Assembly (NCBI GenBank): GCA_965219405.1
Contig: OZ244736.1
Location: forward strand, 1,178,001-1,242,000
Origin: VXMO01 sp965219405
GTDB taxonomy: Bacteria; Chloroflexota; Dehalococcoidia; UBA6926
DNA: 64,000 bases
Direction: 5' to 3'
The position numbers were made by a program, and so were the translations under genes. The notes under the pieces are model-generated. The model ran no database searches and was not told the origin of the DNA. It worked only from the letters and a program-made list of their open reading frames with translations. Below are positions 16,979 to 25,900 of this stretch, one piece after another (the first letter of the stretch is position 1; each line of letters starts with the position of its first letter).

Positions 16979-17565
16979 GACGTGGGAGCGGCATGTTCCA
17001 CATTGCGAAATGTGCGGCGGTGAATCTGAGAGGGACCGATTTGGCGCAATCCCGCCAGATGTTTGGCTGTTCCGTACCCCTTGTTGTCGGCCAGTCCGTA
17101 GCCGGGGTGTTGGCTGTCCAGCCGGCGCATGACCTCGTCACGGGCGACCTTGGCGATGATGGAGGCGGCCGATACCGAGATGGAGACCTGGTCGCCGCGC
17201 GTGAGGGCCAGCTGCCGAATACCGTCAGGGAGAGGCAGCGCGGAGCCGTCAACGAGGACGCCATCCACGCGGTTACCCAGCGCGTTGAGGGCAGCCAGCA
17301 TGGCCTCACGGGTTGCAGCGGCGATGCCCTCGGCATCAATGCGGCTTGCGGGCGTCATGGCGAGGCCAACGGCGGCGTCCTGCAGGATGAGCTTTGCCAG
17401 GCGTTCTCGTTCGGGCGCGCTGAGTTTCTTGGAATCGTCAACATCATCGAACCATGCCAACGGTTGGGCGGGGAGTATGACGGCAGCCGCGGCGACGGGG
17501 CCTGCGAGCGCACCGCGCCCGGCCTCGTCAATGCCGGCGATTGTGCGCGCGCCCTGCAAGAGCAA
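16975..17565 (-). CDS. rnhB: Ribonuclease HII
   Basis: Cleaves the RNA strand of RNA/DNA hybrids and removes single ribonucleotides from DNA. The GIDEAGRGALAGPV motif (11-24) gives the first two catalytic acids, VDDSKKLS follows, and the VDGSALPLP and SIIAKVARDEVM segments hold the remaining ones. The only standard start is the TTG at 17565. Yet the frame stays open upstream and encodes a plausible RNase HII N-terminus (TRPGLSYERELL), with no ATG, GTG or TTG before it. Translation may begin at an unusual codon further up. It lies 82 bp downstream of the DinB-like gene. Confidence 0.92.
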   Translation of the reverse strand: MLLQGARTIAGIDEAGRGALAGPVAAAAVILPAQPLAWFDDVDDSKKLSAPERERLAKLILQDAAVGLAMTPASRIDAEGIAAATREAMLAALNALGNRVDGVLVDGSALPLPDGIRQLALTRGDQVSISVSAASIIAKVARDEVMRRLDSQHPGYGLADNKGYGTAKHLAGLRQIGPSQIHRRTFRNVEHAAPTS

Positions 17566-17647
17566 CTCACGCTCGTAGGAGAGGCCGGGACGCGTGACGG
17601 GAGGGACGATGGGACGGCGTGCCTGAGAGACGCCGTCGTCCGGAGGA

Positions 17648-18241
17648 TCAGTTTTCAGCGGGGACCTCTCTCGAGGCAGCGAGAACTTCCCTGATGTGAT
17701 TGATTGCGCCGGCGTGGAGGTTGGCGTGGGTGGTCAGCGTGATGAGGTAGCGGATGCGCCGCATCCCGCTGTCCGTCTCAATGTCCAAGCCCTCCGGCCC
17801 GAGTTCCTCGATGGTGCGCAAAACGGCCTGGAACGTGAGCCCCAGGTATTCCAGCAACGCCTTCTTGGGCGGCTCCTGGAAGTGGGCGCGCTGTGTTGCG
17901 GTGTACGCCTGCCCGGTGTCTTCAAGGGGCAGGCCGAATTCCCGCGCATAGCCGTGTGTCTCATTGATTTCAGGGCGGTTAAGAATCTGCTTGTGGAGCA
18001 GGGCGTCTTGCACGCGGGCGACGTGCCAGAGGTAGTAACTCGCGGATGGCGTCTCAGGGAAGGGCCGCCATGCCATGTCCTCCTCGGACATCGTTTCCAC
18101 GGCCTGTGTCAGGGTGCGCTGGCACGCCTCGAAAACGCCTGCGAGGGCGTCGCCGGACGGATATCCGTTTTGCACATGAGCGGCGGTATCCCCGCGATTG
18201 AGGAGGTCACGCAGACCATGCGACAAGGCGATGATGGACAT
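17648..18241 (-). CDS. DinB/YfiT superfamily four-helix protein
   Basis: A 197-residue protein with the DinB-like four-helix-bundle plan. The likely metal-binding histidines are in LWHVARVQDALL (about residues 72-83) and HANLHAGAINHIREVL near the C-terminus. This family includes metal-dependent thiol-S-transferases such as bacillithiol and mycothiol transferases, and damage-inducible proteins. The PFPETPSASYYLWHVAR segment is typical of the group. It is 27 bp downstream of mnmA, in the same direction. The substrate cannot be inferred. Confidence 0.78.
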   Translation of the reverse strand: MSIIALSHGLRDLLNRGDTAAHVQNGYPSGDALAGVFEACQRTLTQAVETMSEEDMAWRPFPETPSASYYLWHVARVQDALLHKQILNRPEINETHGYAREFGLPLEDTGQAYTATQRAHFQEPPKKALLEYLGLTFQAVLRTIEELGPEGLDIETDSGMRRIRYLITLTTHANLHAGAINHIREVLAASREVPAEN

Positions 18242-18268
18242 TATTACCCCTTTATCCCAAGAATAATT

Positions 18269-19405
18269 TTACACCGCCCGGGCAGCAAAAGTAGAGGCTT
18301 GCGGCTCCTCGGCGGCCATGGCGCGCTCAATCACACCGCCGCCGAGCATCCGGCCATCATCGTAGAGAACGACTGCCTGACCGGGTGTGACGGCGCGCTG
18401 CGGCTCGTCAAACTCGAGGGTGAATCCGTCGCCGCCCGCGTTCGGGATGAGGAAGGCAGGCGCTTCGGGAGACTTGTAGCGCACCTTGGCGGCTACACGA
18501 ATCGGGCTGTCCGCAGGTGTGAATCCATCGATGTACGTTGCCTGCGCCGCATGCAACGAGTTGGCGAGGAGATGATCCTCCGGCCCAATGACGATGGTGT
18601 TCTCGCTGGTGTCGATATCGATAACGTACATGCGGCGGCCGGTGGGCGACGGCGGCAGGCCCTTGCGCTGCCCCACGGTGTAGCCTGCCGTTCCCATGTG
18701 AGAGCCGACATGCTTGCCGTCAACGTCCACGATGGGGCCGGGCGTGAGCGCCATGTGCTCGGAGAGAAAGGCGCGGTAATTTCCTGAGGGCACGAAGCAG
18801 ATTTCCTGGCTGTCCGGCTTGTCCGCCACCGGCAGCTCAAGCTCATGCGCGATACGCCGCACGTCCTGCTTGGGCAGCTCGCCGATGGGGAACAGAGATC
18901 GGCGGAGCTCGTCCTGTCCAAGCCCGTAGAGGACGTAGGTCTGATCCTTGGAAGGGTCGACGGCCTTGTGCAGCTCAATGCTGCCGTCTGTAGCGGCGCG
19001 GCGGCGAACGTAGTGGCCCGTGGCGATCCAGTCAGCCTCAAGCGACAACGCCCGCTGCAGGAAGAAGGCGAACTTGATCTTGTCGTTGCAGGCGATGCAG
19101 GGGTGCGGTGTGCGCCCATTCTTGTATTCGCGGATGAAGTACTCGATGACGTGCTTGCGGAACTCCTCCTCCATGTTGAGGACGTAGTGAGGCATACCGA
19201 GCTTCTGCGCTACCCGCTTGGCGTCAAAGACATCCTCCACGGAACAGCAGGCGCGGTTGTGGCGGGACGCGCCCTCCACGTCATCGCTCCACAGGCGCAT
19301 AGTAACGCCGATGACGTCGTAGCCCTGTTCCTTGAGCAGATAGGCGGCGACGGAGGAATCCACCCCGCCGCTCATGGCGACAATGACTCTTTCGTTAGTA
19401 CTCAT
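18269..19405 (-). CDS. mnmA: tRNA-specific 2-thiouridylase MnmA
   Basis: Thiolates U34 of tRNA-Lys, -Glu and -Gln. The ATP-pyrophosphatase P-loop AMSGGVDSSVAAYLL is at 9-23. The two redox-active cysteines are in HPCIACNDKIKF (about 98-109) and SQEICFVPSG (about 199-208), followed by the GTAGYTVGQRKG segment and the C-terminal beta barrel. At 378 residues the length is normal. The sulfur donor would be a cysteine desulfurase relay not seen in this window. It lies between the EamA transporter and DinB-like genes in one direction. Confidence 0.96.
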   Translation of the reverse strand: MSTNERVIVAMSGGVDSSVAAYLLKEQGYDVIGVTMRLWSDDVEGASRHNRACCSVEDVFDAKRVAQKLGMPHYVLNMEEEFRKHVIEYFIREYKNGRTPHPCIACNDKIKFAFFLQRALSLEADWIATGHYVRRRAATDGSIELHKAVDPSKDQTYVLYGLGQDELRRSLFPIGELPKQDVRRIAHELELPVADKPDSQEICFVPSGNYRAFLSEHMALTPGPIVDVDGKHVGSHMGTAGYTVGQRKGLPPSPTGRRMYVIDIDTSENTIVIGPEDHLLANSLHAAQATYIDGFTPADSPIRVAAKVRYKSPEAPAFLIPNAGGDGFTLEFDEPQRAVTPGQAVVLYDDGRMLGGGVIERAMAAEEPQASTFAARAV

Positions 19406-19451
19406 ATCACCTTCTACGATACGGAGTCACAGAATGCAGTGCAAAGCGTCG

Positions 19452-20333
19452 TCAACCGGATAAGCCCAGAACACCGACGGCGATGATGGCCAACACCAGG
19501 CCGCCGCCTTTACTCCAGTTCATTTCCTCCTTCAGGAATATCACGGCCAGGATGGCGGTGATGACAAAGCTCATCTGCACGATGGGATAGCTGATGCTGG
19601 CGTCGCCGATGCGGAGGGACTCGAACAGGAGCACCGCCCACGTGATCTGTATGACTGCGATGCCCGGGGCGAACTGGACGACGGGGCGGGAAATGCCGAA
19701 GTTGCGCCTTCTCAGCAGTGTGATGATGGCGGCCTGCTGGAAACCGACGGTCTGCGTGAGGACCATGGGAATCGCGCCGATGTCGCCAGTATCGAGGCCG
19801 GCCTTGGAGATCAGACCGGCTACTCCAAAGAACAGTGACGCCGCAACCGCAAGAAGGATTGAGCGGACGTTGGAACGGATGGCAGAGATCTGTGTGATGT
19901 TCAAGAGAACAAGGACGGCCAGGACGGCCAAGAGGATGCCGCCAAGCTTGATCGGGTCGGCTGACTCGCCGAGGATGATGATTGCTCCCAACGCCGTGAC
20001 GACGAAGTTGAGCCTGAATATAGGCGCGTTGACGCTCGCGTCCCCCGTGCGGAGACTCGCCACAAAGAGTGTCAATCCAAGGTAGCCGAACACGCCCGCG
20101 GGCACGCCGTAGAGCCATGTGCTCCTGTGGATGAAGTCCACGGGGCCGTCGTCGCCGAGAATGACCCAACTCGAGACGGCCACAGCCCAGATGATTGCCG
20201 TGAAGATGGTCGATTGCCAGAAGATAAAGTTGGGGGCGTCAATGCCGCGCTGTTGGGCGACACGGTAGAGCAGATCGGCAACCGCGCCTAGGAGTAGGGC
20301 GGCGACGGCAAGTGTGACGGCCAGGGAGTCCAT
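19452..20333 (-). CDS. EamA-like (DMT superfamily) transporter
   Basis: A 293-residue integral membrane protein with about ten hydrophobic segments in two repeats (roughly 1-140 and 150-290), the hallmark of the drug/metabolite transporter EamA family. The repeat boundary lies near residue 145. GDASVNAPIFRLNF in the first half is matched by GDASISYPIVQMSF in the second, a clear trace of internal duplication. Some members export amino-acid metabolites; no substrate can be named here. It is divergent from rsfS, 44 bp apart. Confidence 0.85.
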   Translation of the reverse strand: MDSLAVTLAVAALLLGAVADLLYRVAQQRGIDAPNFIFWQSTIFTAIIWAVAVSSWVILGDDGPVDFIHRSTWLYGVPAGVFGYLGLTLFVASLRTGDASVNAPIFRLNFVVTALGAIIILGESADPIKLGGILLAVLAVLVLLNITQISAIRSNVRSILLAVAASLFFGVAGLISKAGLDTGDIGAIPMVLTQTVGFQQAAIITLLRRRNFGISRPVVQFAPGIAVIQITWAVLLFESLRIGDASISYPIVQMSFVITAILAVIFLKEEMNWSKGGGLVLAIIAVGVLGLSG

Positions 20334-20377
20334 CAGTCAGCCTCGCGGGGTTGAGGTGCGTTGTGTAGTATGGCCTC

Positions 20378-20761
20378 ATGACGGAACAAGTTACTTCTAC
20401 CGATACTGATTTGGCTGCCGAAGGCATCGAACTGGCGCGTAAGGCGGTTGAAATCGCAGAGGACCGGCAGGCGAGCGACATTGTCCTGCTCGACGTGCGG
20501 GAAGTCTGCGGCTACGCGGACGCCTTTGTGCTGATGACCGTGGAGTCCAAGCGGCAAGGGCAGGCGATCCAGGAGGCGATGCACAAGGGGTTGAAGGATT
20601 CCGGTCAGGCGGTACTGCGGACGGAGGGAGACCCCGACGCCGGCTGGCTGCTGATGGACTTCAGCGACGTGATCGTCCACATATTTGCCGAGGAGCAGCG
20701 GGAGCTCTATGGGCTGGAGCAGTTGTGGCGCAGCGCGGTGCCGCTGGTCAGGATTCAATGA
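20378..20761 (+). CDS. rsfS: Ribosomal silencing factor RsfS
   Basis: Binds ribosomal protein uL14 and blocks subunit joining under starvation. The 127-residue size, the LARKAVEIAEDRQASDIVLLDVRE opening region and the GWLLMDFSDVIVHIFAEEQRELYGLEQLW segment (quoted in part) are characteristic of the RsfS/Iojap fold. The last 14 bp overlap the end of ndk on the opposite strand. Usually rsfS neighbours nadD; that gene is not here. Confidence 0.93.
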   Translation: MTEQVTSTDTDLAAEGIELARKAVEIAEDRQASDIVLLDVREVCGYADAFVLMTVESKRQGQAIQEAMHKGLKDSGQAVLRTEGDPDAGWLLMDFSDVIVHIFAEEQRELYGLEQLWRSAVPLVRIQ

Positions 20762-21206
20762 GCCACTGCTCCGTGGCCAACTGATAGTCGATCAACTCGG
20801 AGCCGTCAAACCAGAGCGAAACCTCACGCGCGGCGGATTCCGGCCCGTCTGAGCCGTGAACCAGGTTCAACCCAACTGACAAACCAAAGTCTGCGCGGAT
20901 GCTGCCGGGGGCAGCCTTGCCGGGATCCGTTGCTCCCATCGTCTGCCGGGCAAGCTCGATGGCCCGCTCGCCTTCCAGTACCATCGCCAGCAGCGGCGAG
21001 GACGTGATGAAGTCCAGGAGTCCGGGGAGGAAGGGCTTGCCGACGTGCTCGGCATAATGCTGTTCCGCAAGGGACCGCTCAACGCGCATGAATTTCGCGC
21101 CGACGACCTTGAGGCCTCGCTTCTCGAATCGCCCGAGAATCTCGCCCGCCAGGCCGCGCTGCACGGCGTCCGGCTTGATGAGGACAAGGGTACGTTCTAC
21201 TGCCAT
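20748..21206 (-). CDS. ndk: Nucleoside-diphosphate kinase
   Basis: Transfers the gamma-phosphate from ATP to NDPs through a phospho-histidine. The N-terminal ERTLVLIKPDAVQRGL, the ATDPGKAAPGSIR substrate loop and the catalytic His in NLVHGSDGPESA are all present. At 152 residues the length is usual. It converges on rsfS with a 14-bp overlap of coding ends and is divergent from the MarR gene, with a 105-bp intergenic region between them. Confidence 0.97.
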   Translation of the reverse strand: MAVERTLVLIKPDAVQRGLAGEILGRFEKRGLKVVGAKFMRVERSLAEQHYAEHVGKPFLPGLLDFITSSPLLAMVLEGERAIELARQTMGATDPGKAAPGSIRADFGLSVGLNLVHGSDGPESAAREVSLWFDGSELIDYQLATEQWLIES

Positions 21207-21276
21207 TCTGTCTTTGTGTCTCCTGCGTGAAGTGATAAGGGTAGTGACGTTTACTTAGCGTAGCAGACGGGGGCTG

Positions 21277-21305
21277 TTGACACGTGCGCCTGGGTCAAAT
21301 ACTTT
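21277..21305 (+). promoter_or_regulatory. Possible promoter of the MarR-MFS operon
   Basis: TTGACA (21277-21282), 17 bp and TACTTT (21300-21305, three of six). If used, transcription starts near 21312, exactly at the first possible GTG, implying either a leaderless message or a start further downstream (such as GTG at 21369). Confidence 0.4.
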
Positions 21306-21311
21306 GGGTGA

Positions 21312-21875
21312 GTGAAAGTGTTGGATATCAATGGACATTCGGCAGTGCGAGAACGAACCGGTGACGATGTGACAACGTCGGAGGAGTCTCCTCGCGCTGC
21401 CAACCCAACAACCCAAAGGCTGATTGAAGACCTTGAGGTCATCTTCCGCCTGCTCAGGCCGGCAATCGCAGACGACTGGTTCACCGTCGATTTGACGATG
21501 CCCCAGCTACGCGCCCTCTTTGCCCTGCGCCGCCACGGCGACTGCCGCATGGGCACCGTTGCCGGCCAGCTTGGCACGTCGCTATCCACCGCGACGGGAG
21601 TCATCGACCGCCTTGTCGAGCGAGGACTCGTCGAACGCTGGCAGGATCCCGATGATCGCCGCTCCAACGTTTGCCGCCTCACATCCGACGGTGTCGATCT
21701 CGCAGAGCGTCTCCTGAACCTGCGCCGCCGAGCGTGGGAAGAGCGCCTCAGTGAGCTCAACCCGGATGAAGCCGACGGCGCGCAAAAGGGCCTCGCTACC
21801 TTGCTTGAGGGTCTGAAGCGATTGCAGGAAGCCGAATCCGCAGCGGAAAACCGATCTGAGGTGGCGGCCTCATGA
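21312..21875 (+). CDS. MarR family transcriptional regulator
   Basis: A 187-residue winged-helix repressor-type protein. The DNA-binding region is readable as TMPQLRALFALRRHGDCRMGTVAGQLGTS, STATGVIDRLVERGLVERWQDPDDRR and VCRLTSDG (quoted in pieces), the helix-turn-helix and DxR wing typical of MarR. The first 35 residues are polar and may not be translated, so a start near 21369 is possible. Its stop overlaps the next start by ATGA. It probably controls the two MFS exporters and itself in response to a small molecule. Confidence 0.88.
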   Translation: MKVLDINGHSAVRERTGDDVTTSEESPRAANPTTQRLIEDLEVIFRLLRPAIADDWFTVDLTMPQLRALFALRRHGDCRMGTVAGQLGTSLSTATGVIDRLVERGLVERWQDPDDRRSNVCRLTSDGVDLAERLLNLRRRAWEERLSELNPDEADGAQKGLATLLEGLKRLQEAESAAENRSEVAAS

Positions 21876-23281
21876 TGGGCGGAGGACCGACGGGCGGCCC
21901 AGGCGGAACGCGGGGCGGCCCCGGACTTGGGGGACAGCCTCCCGGCCCCGTCACTGAACGACGTGGCGTCGGTTTCCGAGCTATCGCGTCCCTGACCGTC
22001 CCGGCGTATCGCCTCTATTTCCTGTTTGTTCTCGGCCAGATGGGCGCCATGAACATGCAGATGATGGCGCGCTCCTGGTACGTCTACGAGTTGTCCAAGA
22101 CACCCGGCACAAACGACGGCAGCGTGACGATGCTGGGCGCGGTGGCGCTGGCAAATGGATTGCCGATGTTGGCGCTTTCCCTGTTTGGCGGGGTGCTCGC
22201 CGACCGCGTGCCCAAGAAGCAGGTCCTCATTGTTGGTCAGATCATGTCCACGATCATCACGGTGGGCGTGGCTATGTCCATCACGCTCGGCTCCATATCC
22301 GTCTGGCATCTACTTATCGCGTCGTTCCTGCAGGGAATAGTGATGGCGCTCATGATGCCGGCGCGGCAGGCGATCATTCCTGAGCTGGTTGGCACGAATA
22401 TGATCACGAACGCCGTTGCGTTGAACGGCGCGGCGATGAACCTGCTCCGCCTGATGGGACCGGCGCTGGCGGGCTTCCTGATCGCTCTGTGGGATATCGA
22501 GGGCGTGTACTACATCATGGCGGTGCTGTATGGCACGGGCGTCTTCATGCTCATGGGCCTCCCACTGTCGGGCGCGGTGGCTCTGCGCGGCTCCGGCCTA
22601 TTCCGCCAGGTGGGCGAGGGTCTCACGTATGTCAGGCGAAACAACGCCATCCTCATGCTTTTAATCTTCTCGCTATTCTCTTTCGTGCTATCCATGCCGT
22701 ACATGTTCCTGCTCCCCGCGTTCACCGACACCATCCTCACGGTCGATCCGTCCCGGCTCACGTTCTTCACGACTCTGCCACTGGTGGGGACGTTATTTGA
22801 AACGCTCGACGAATCATCGGCGAGGCAGGGGCTGTTGATCAGCATCTCCGGCATCGGTGCGCTGGTGGGCTCTGTGTTCGTTGCGACGATGGAGGACAAG
22901 AAACGCGGATTTTGGCTGTTGATCAGCATGTTCGTTATGGCGTTATCGCTGATCGTGTTCAGCTTCACGAATTCGTACCTCATCGCCTTCATCATGTTCA
23001 TTCCGCTCGGATTCGCGCAGGCAGGACGGATGGCGCTGAGCAACACGCTCGCGCAGGCCTACTCAGACGACGAGCACCGGGGCCGTGTGATGAGCATCTA
23101 CATGCTCAACTGGGCCATGACGAACTTCGGTGTGTTCTTCGTTGGTGTGCTGGCGGATATCGTCGGCACCCAGGGCGGCTTTGCCGGGGCGCAGCTTGCC
23201 GTGGGCGGCTCCGCCATCATCCTGTTGGGTGTAACGACCTTCTTCACCTTCTTCACGAAGAGGGTCCGCCAAATGGACTAG
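21872..23281 (+). CDS. MFS exporter (MFS_3/EntS-like), first of a pair
   Basis: A 469-residue transporter with about 12 hydrophobic segments. A Gly/Pro-rich cytosolic N-terminus (1-30) precedes TM1. The A-motif-like GGVLADRVPKKQVLIVGQ between TM2 and TM3 (about 108-125) and the PARQAIIPELVG segment typify the MFS_3 group that includes enterobactin exporter EntS and macrolide efflux proteins. The start overlaps the MarR stop, and a second MFS gene follows after 15 bp. Possible heterodimer or two pumps with related substrates; the substrate is unknown. Confidence 0.87.
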   Translation: MMGGGPTGGPGGTRGGPGLGGQPPGPVTERRGVGFRAIASLTVPAYRLYFLFVLGQMGAMNMQMMARSWYVYELSKTPGTNDGSVTMLGAVALANGLPMLALSLFGGVLADRVPKKQVLIVGQIMSTIITVGVAMSITLGSISVWHLLIASFLQGIVMALMMPARQAIIPELVGTNMITNAVALNGAAMNLLRLMGPALAGFLIALWDIEGVYYIMAVLYGTGVFMLMGLPLSGAVALRGSGLFRQVGEGLTYVRRNNAILMLLIFSLFSFVLSMPYMFLLPAFTDTILTVDPSRLTFFTTLPLVGTLFETLDESSARQGLLISISGIGALVGSVFVATMEDKKRGFWLLISMFVMALSLIVFSFTNSYLIAFIMFIPLGFAQAGRMALSNTLAQAYSDDEHRGRVMSIYMLNWAMTNFGVFFVGVLADIVGTQGGFAGAQLAVGGSAIILLGVTTFFTFFTKRVRQMD

Positions 23282-23296
23282 GCCGGACTCCGACAG

Positions 23297-24664
23297 GTGA
23301 GACCCCGCAACACACCCAATGAAACAGAGCAGGGGACGACTGCGCCCGACGAGCCTCTAGAGGAGCGGCGCACACCCAGAGGCCGTGCTTCGCTGAGAGA
23401 GGCCGTTTCCGCGTTCACCATTCGCGATTACCGCATCCTGTGGGTGGGCGTCAGCATGCACGCGCTCACGCTCTGGATGGAGATCGTTGCCCGCAGCTGG
23501 CTGGTGTGGGAGATCACTGAGGACCCCATTGCCGTCGGCTGGGTCAACTTCTGGCGCACGATACCTGTTCTGTTCCTCGCGATTCCCGCCGGGGTGCTCG
23601 CCGACCGCGTGAACCGCAAGACCATCCTTGTCGTCACGCAGATCGGCATCCTGGGCATCTATGTGGTGCTGCTCGCGCTGCTCATCCAGAACCAGCTGGA
23701 GTTGTGGCACGCGTACGCCCTGTTTGCGGGGCGCGGGGCAATGATCGCCTTCAATCAGCCGGGGCGGCAGGCGCTCATACCGGCGATTGTGGGCAGGGAG
23801 CGTGTGGCGAACGCCGTGGCGTTGCAGCAGTTCTCTTTCAACGGCACGCGCATCGTGGCCCCGTTGCTCACCGGCGTGCTCATCGTCGTTTCGGGATTCG
23901 AGATGGTCTTTATCATCATCATCCTGCTCGAGTTCGGGATCATCGGCGCGTGGCTCTGGATGAATTCATATCCGCTGATGAAACGAGGCGCGGAAAGCAT
24001 GGGAGTCTCAGGCGCGTTCCGGGATACGTGGGAGGGCCTCAGGTACGTACAACGCCACACGACCATCCTGCTCCTGCTGCTATTTGGGCTGCTGTCGCTG
24101 ATGTTCCTCCAGCCGTTCATGGTGCTGCTGCCTGAGATTGCCGACGAGCGGTTCGCATCGAACGCCGGGTGGCTTTTGACGATTGCCGATGCGTTCAACC
24201 TTAACCAGAACACGGGGGCGACGCTGTTTGGCGGGATGCTGACGTTCATGGGGATAGGCTCGATCATCGGGCCGTCGATTCTCGCCTACCTCGGAAACGT
24301 GCGAAACAAGGGGATGCTGATAGTCGTGACGATGGCGCTGAGCGGCGTGGTGCTTTCCGGACTTGGCGCGGCGCCGTGGCTCATCCTCGCGCTGGCGCTG
24401 ATGGTTCTACTGGGTCTGCTGGACTCAAGCCAACGGGTGCTGACCAACGGGATGCTTCTCACGCAGACGGAGAGCGAGTTCCATGGGCGCGTCATCAGCC
24501 TGTACCTGCTCGACCGCGGATTCGTGCCCATCGGCAGCCTGGTCGCAGGGTACATGGGCTCCGCGTACGGGGCCGGGTGGGCGCTTGCCATTCTCGGCGG
24601 CGCGCTGGCCGTGTCCGTTGTGATTGTGGCGGCGATCAAACCGAAATTCCTGCGCGCGGGGTAG
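23297..24664 (+). CDS. MFS exporter (MFS_3/EntS-like), second of a pair
   Basis: A 455-residue paralogue of the preceding transporter with the same plan: a polar N-terminus of about 40 residues, 12 predicted TM segments, A-motif-like AGVLADRVNRKTILVVTQ (about 92-109) and FNQPGRQALIPAIVG. GTG start, 15 bp after its neighbour's stop. The pair probably arose by duplication, though many positions differ. It is co-transcribed with the MarR-type regulator; the substrate is unknown. Confidence 0.87.
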   Translation: MRPRNTPNETEQGTTAPDEPLEERRTPRGRASLREAVSAFTIRDYRILWVGVSMHALTLWMEIVARSWLVWEITEDPIAVGWVNFWRTIPVLFLAIPAGVLADRVNRKTILVVTQIGILGIYVVLLALLIQNQLELWHAYALFAGRGAMIAFNQPGRQALIPAIVGRERVANAVALQQFSFNGTRIVAPLLTGVLIVVSGFEMVFIIIILLEFGIIGAWLWMNSYPLMKRGAESMGVSGAFRDTWEGLRYVQRHTTILLLLLFGLLSLMFLQPFMVLLPEIADERFASNAGWLLTIADAFNLNQNTGATLFGGMLTFMGIGSIIGPSILAYLGNVRNKGMLIVVTMALSGVVLSGLGAAPWLILALALMVLLGLLDSSQRVLTNGMLLTQTESEFHGRVISLYLLDRGFVPIGSLVAGYMGSAYGAGWALAILGGALAVSVVIVAAIKPKFLRAG

Positions 24665-24704
24665 TCCACGCCGTCCCTCCAACCCCATGCGCTAACCTAT
24701 TCCT

Positions 24705-25190
24705 ATGGAGAAGCAGGAATGGAGCGGCGTTTCCCGCTCTGCGGATGAGACGAAAGAGATTGGGCGGGCGATTGGCGGGGCGGTCGAGGCCGGGACGCTC
24801 ATTCTGCTCATCGGGCAGCTTGGTGCGGGAAAGACAACGCTGACGCAAGGCCTTGCCGACGGGCTGGGAGTGACGGCGTACACCAAGAGCCCCTCGTTCG
24901 TGCTGGTTAATGAATACCAGGGCAGGCTGCCACTCTTTCATATGGATCTGTATCGCATCGACGATCCCACGGAGGCGTGGGAACTCGGCCTCGATGACTA
25001 CCTGGGCCGCGATGGCGTGCTGGCCATCGAATGGGCGGACCGCGCGACGTCCATCTTTCCCGAGGACCGACTAGAGATACACATCGAGTATCTTTCGGAC
25101 TCCGAACGGCAACTGACCGTGACGGCAAGCGGGCCATTGTCCGCGCAAGCGCTGAGCGGCCTACCGGAGACCGTTGGGGCGACAGAATGA
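24705..25190 (+). CDS. tsaE: tRNA threonylcarbamoyladenosine biosynthesis ATPase TsaE
   Basis: ATPase that drives the TsaB-TsaD-TsaE complex making t6A37 of ANN-decoding tRNAs. Walker A GQLGAGKTTLTQGLADGLG is at about 37-55, and the FVLVNEYQG and LPLFHMDLYRI segments carry the family Asp/Tyr motifs. VLAIEWADRA is the conserved C-terminal part. At 161 residues the length is usual. The stop overlaps the tsaB start (ATGA at 25187-25190), so the two are translationally coupled. TsaD is not in the window. Confidence 0.95.
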   Translation: MEKQEWSGVSRSADETKEIGRAIGGAVEAGTLILLIGQLGAGKTTLTQGLADGLGVTAYTKSPSFVLVNEYQGRLPLFHMDLYRIDDPTEAWELGLDDYLGRDGVLAIEWADRATSIFPEDRLEIHIEYLSDSERQLTVTASGPLSAQALSGLPETVGATE

Positions 25191-25900
25191 TTATCGCCAT
25201 CGACACCGCAACAGAAACGGCGAGCGTTGCCATTGCCCACCCCGACGGCGCTATCGCGGCGGAACTGACGTGGCGCGCCGGTCGCAACCACACCATGCAC
25301 GTGCATCCCACCCTGCGCCACCTTATGACGCTGGCGGGCATCACCCCGCAAGACCTGACCGGCGTTGTTGCCACGCGGGGGCCGGGGAGCTTTACCGGCA
25401 TTCGCATCGGACTCGCTACGGCCAAAGGGCTCGCGCAGGGGCTTGATGTGCCGATTGTTGGCGTGGGAACGCTGGCCGCCGCGGCGCTTGGGGCGGCGCA
25501 TCTTGGACAGACAGTGTGGTCGGTTGTGAACGCGGGACGGGGACAGTTCGCTGCCGCTGCCTACAGGGCGTCCGCTGAGGGCGGAGTCGAACAACTCGTG
25601 GAGGAAGTCATTGTCTCGCCGGAGGAGCTTGTCTCCCGGATGGGTGAGCGTGGCGAGGATTGTGTTCTGACGGGGGAGTTCGATGAGGCGTTGGCTGAGA
25701 CGGCGCACAGCGGCCTTGGGAAAGCACTGACACTCGCTCCGGACGTGGTTCGCACGAGGACGGCTGCAAACGCGGCGCGCCTTGGCCTGATTCGATTGCG
25801 GAGTGGAGACGCTGATGACGTTGCGACGCTGGAGCCCCTGTATCTGAGACCGCCGGCGGCGGTGGAACGAGCTGAGGCGCAAGCGGCGGCTAATCGGTAG
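25187..25900 (+). CDS. tsaB: tRNA threonylcarbamoyladenosine biosynthesis protein TsaB
   Basis: Scaffold partner of TsaD in t6A synthesis, ASKHA fold without its own catalysis. IIAIDTATETASVAI opens the protein, followed by RNHTMHVHPTLRHLM and the family motif VVATRGPGSFTGIRIGLATAKGLAQG (in part). The ATG at 25187 is chosen because it overlaps tsaE by ATGA and gives the conserved N-terminus; the frame is open upstream only as a shadow of tsaE. This yields 237 residues, normal for the family. The 3' end overlaps the end of a small antisense-strand gene by 11 bp. Confidence 0.94.
   Translation: MIIAIDTATETASVAIAHPDGAIAAELTWRAGRNHTMHVHPTLRHLMTLAGITPQDLTGVVATRGPGSFTGIRIGLATAKGLAQGLDVPIVGVGTLAAAALGAAHLGQTVWSVVNAGRGQFAAAAYRASAEGGVEQLVEEVIVSPEELVSRMGERGEDCVLTGEFDEALAETAHSGLGKALTLAPDVVRTRTAANAARLGLIRLRSGDADDVATLEPLYLRPPAAVERAEAQAAANR

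Noticed and set aside
16147..17694. A 515-codon open frame on the plus strand across the CorC-like and rnhB genes
   Set aside because: It opposes two recognised genes; its translation has no family pattern and is rich in Arg and Gly, as expected for an antisense frame.
21251..22309. A 352-codon minus-strand frame opposite the MarR and MFS genes
   Set aside because: Composition and lack of motifs mark it as a shadow of the MarR and MFS coding strand.
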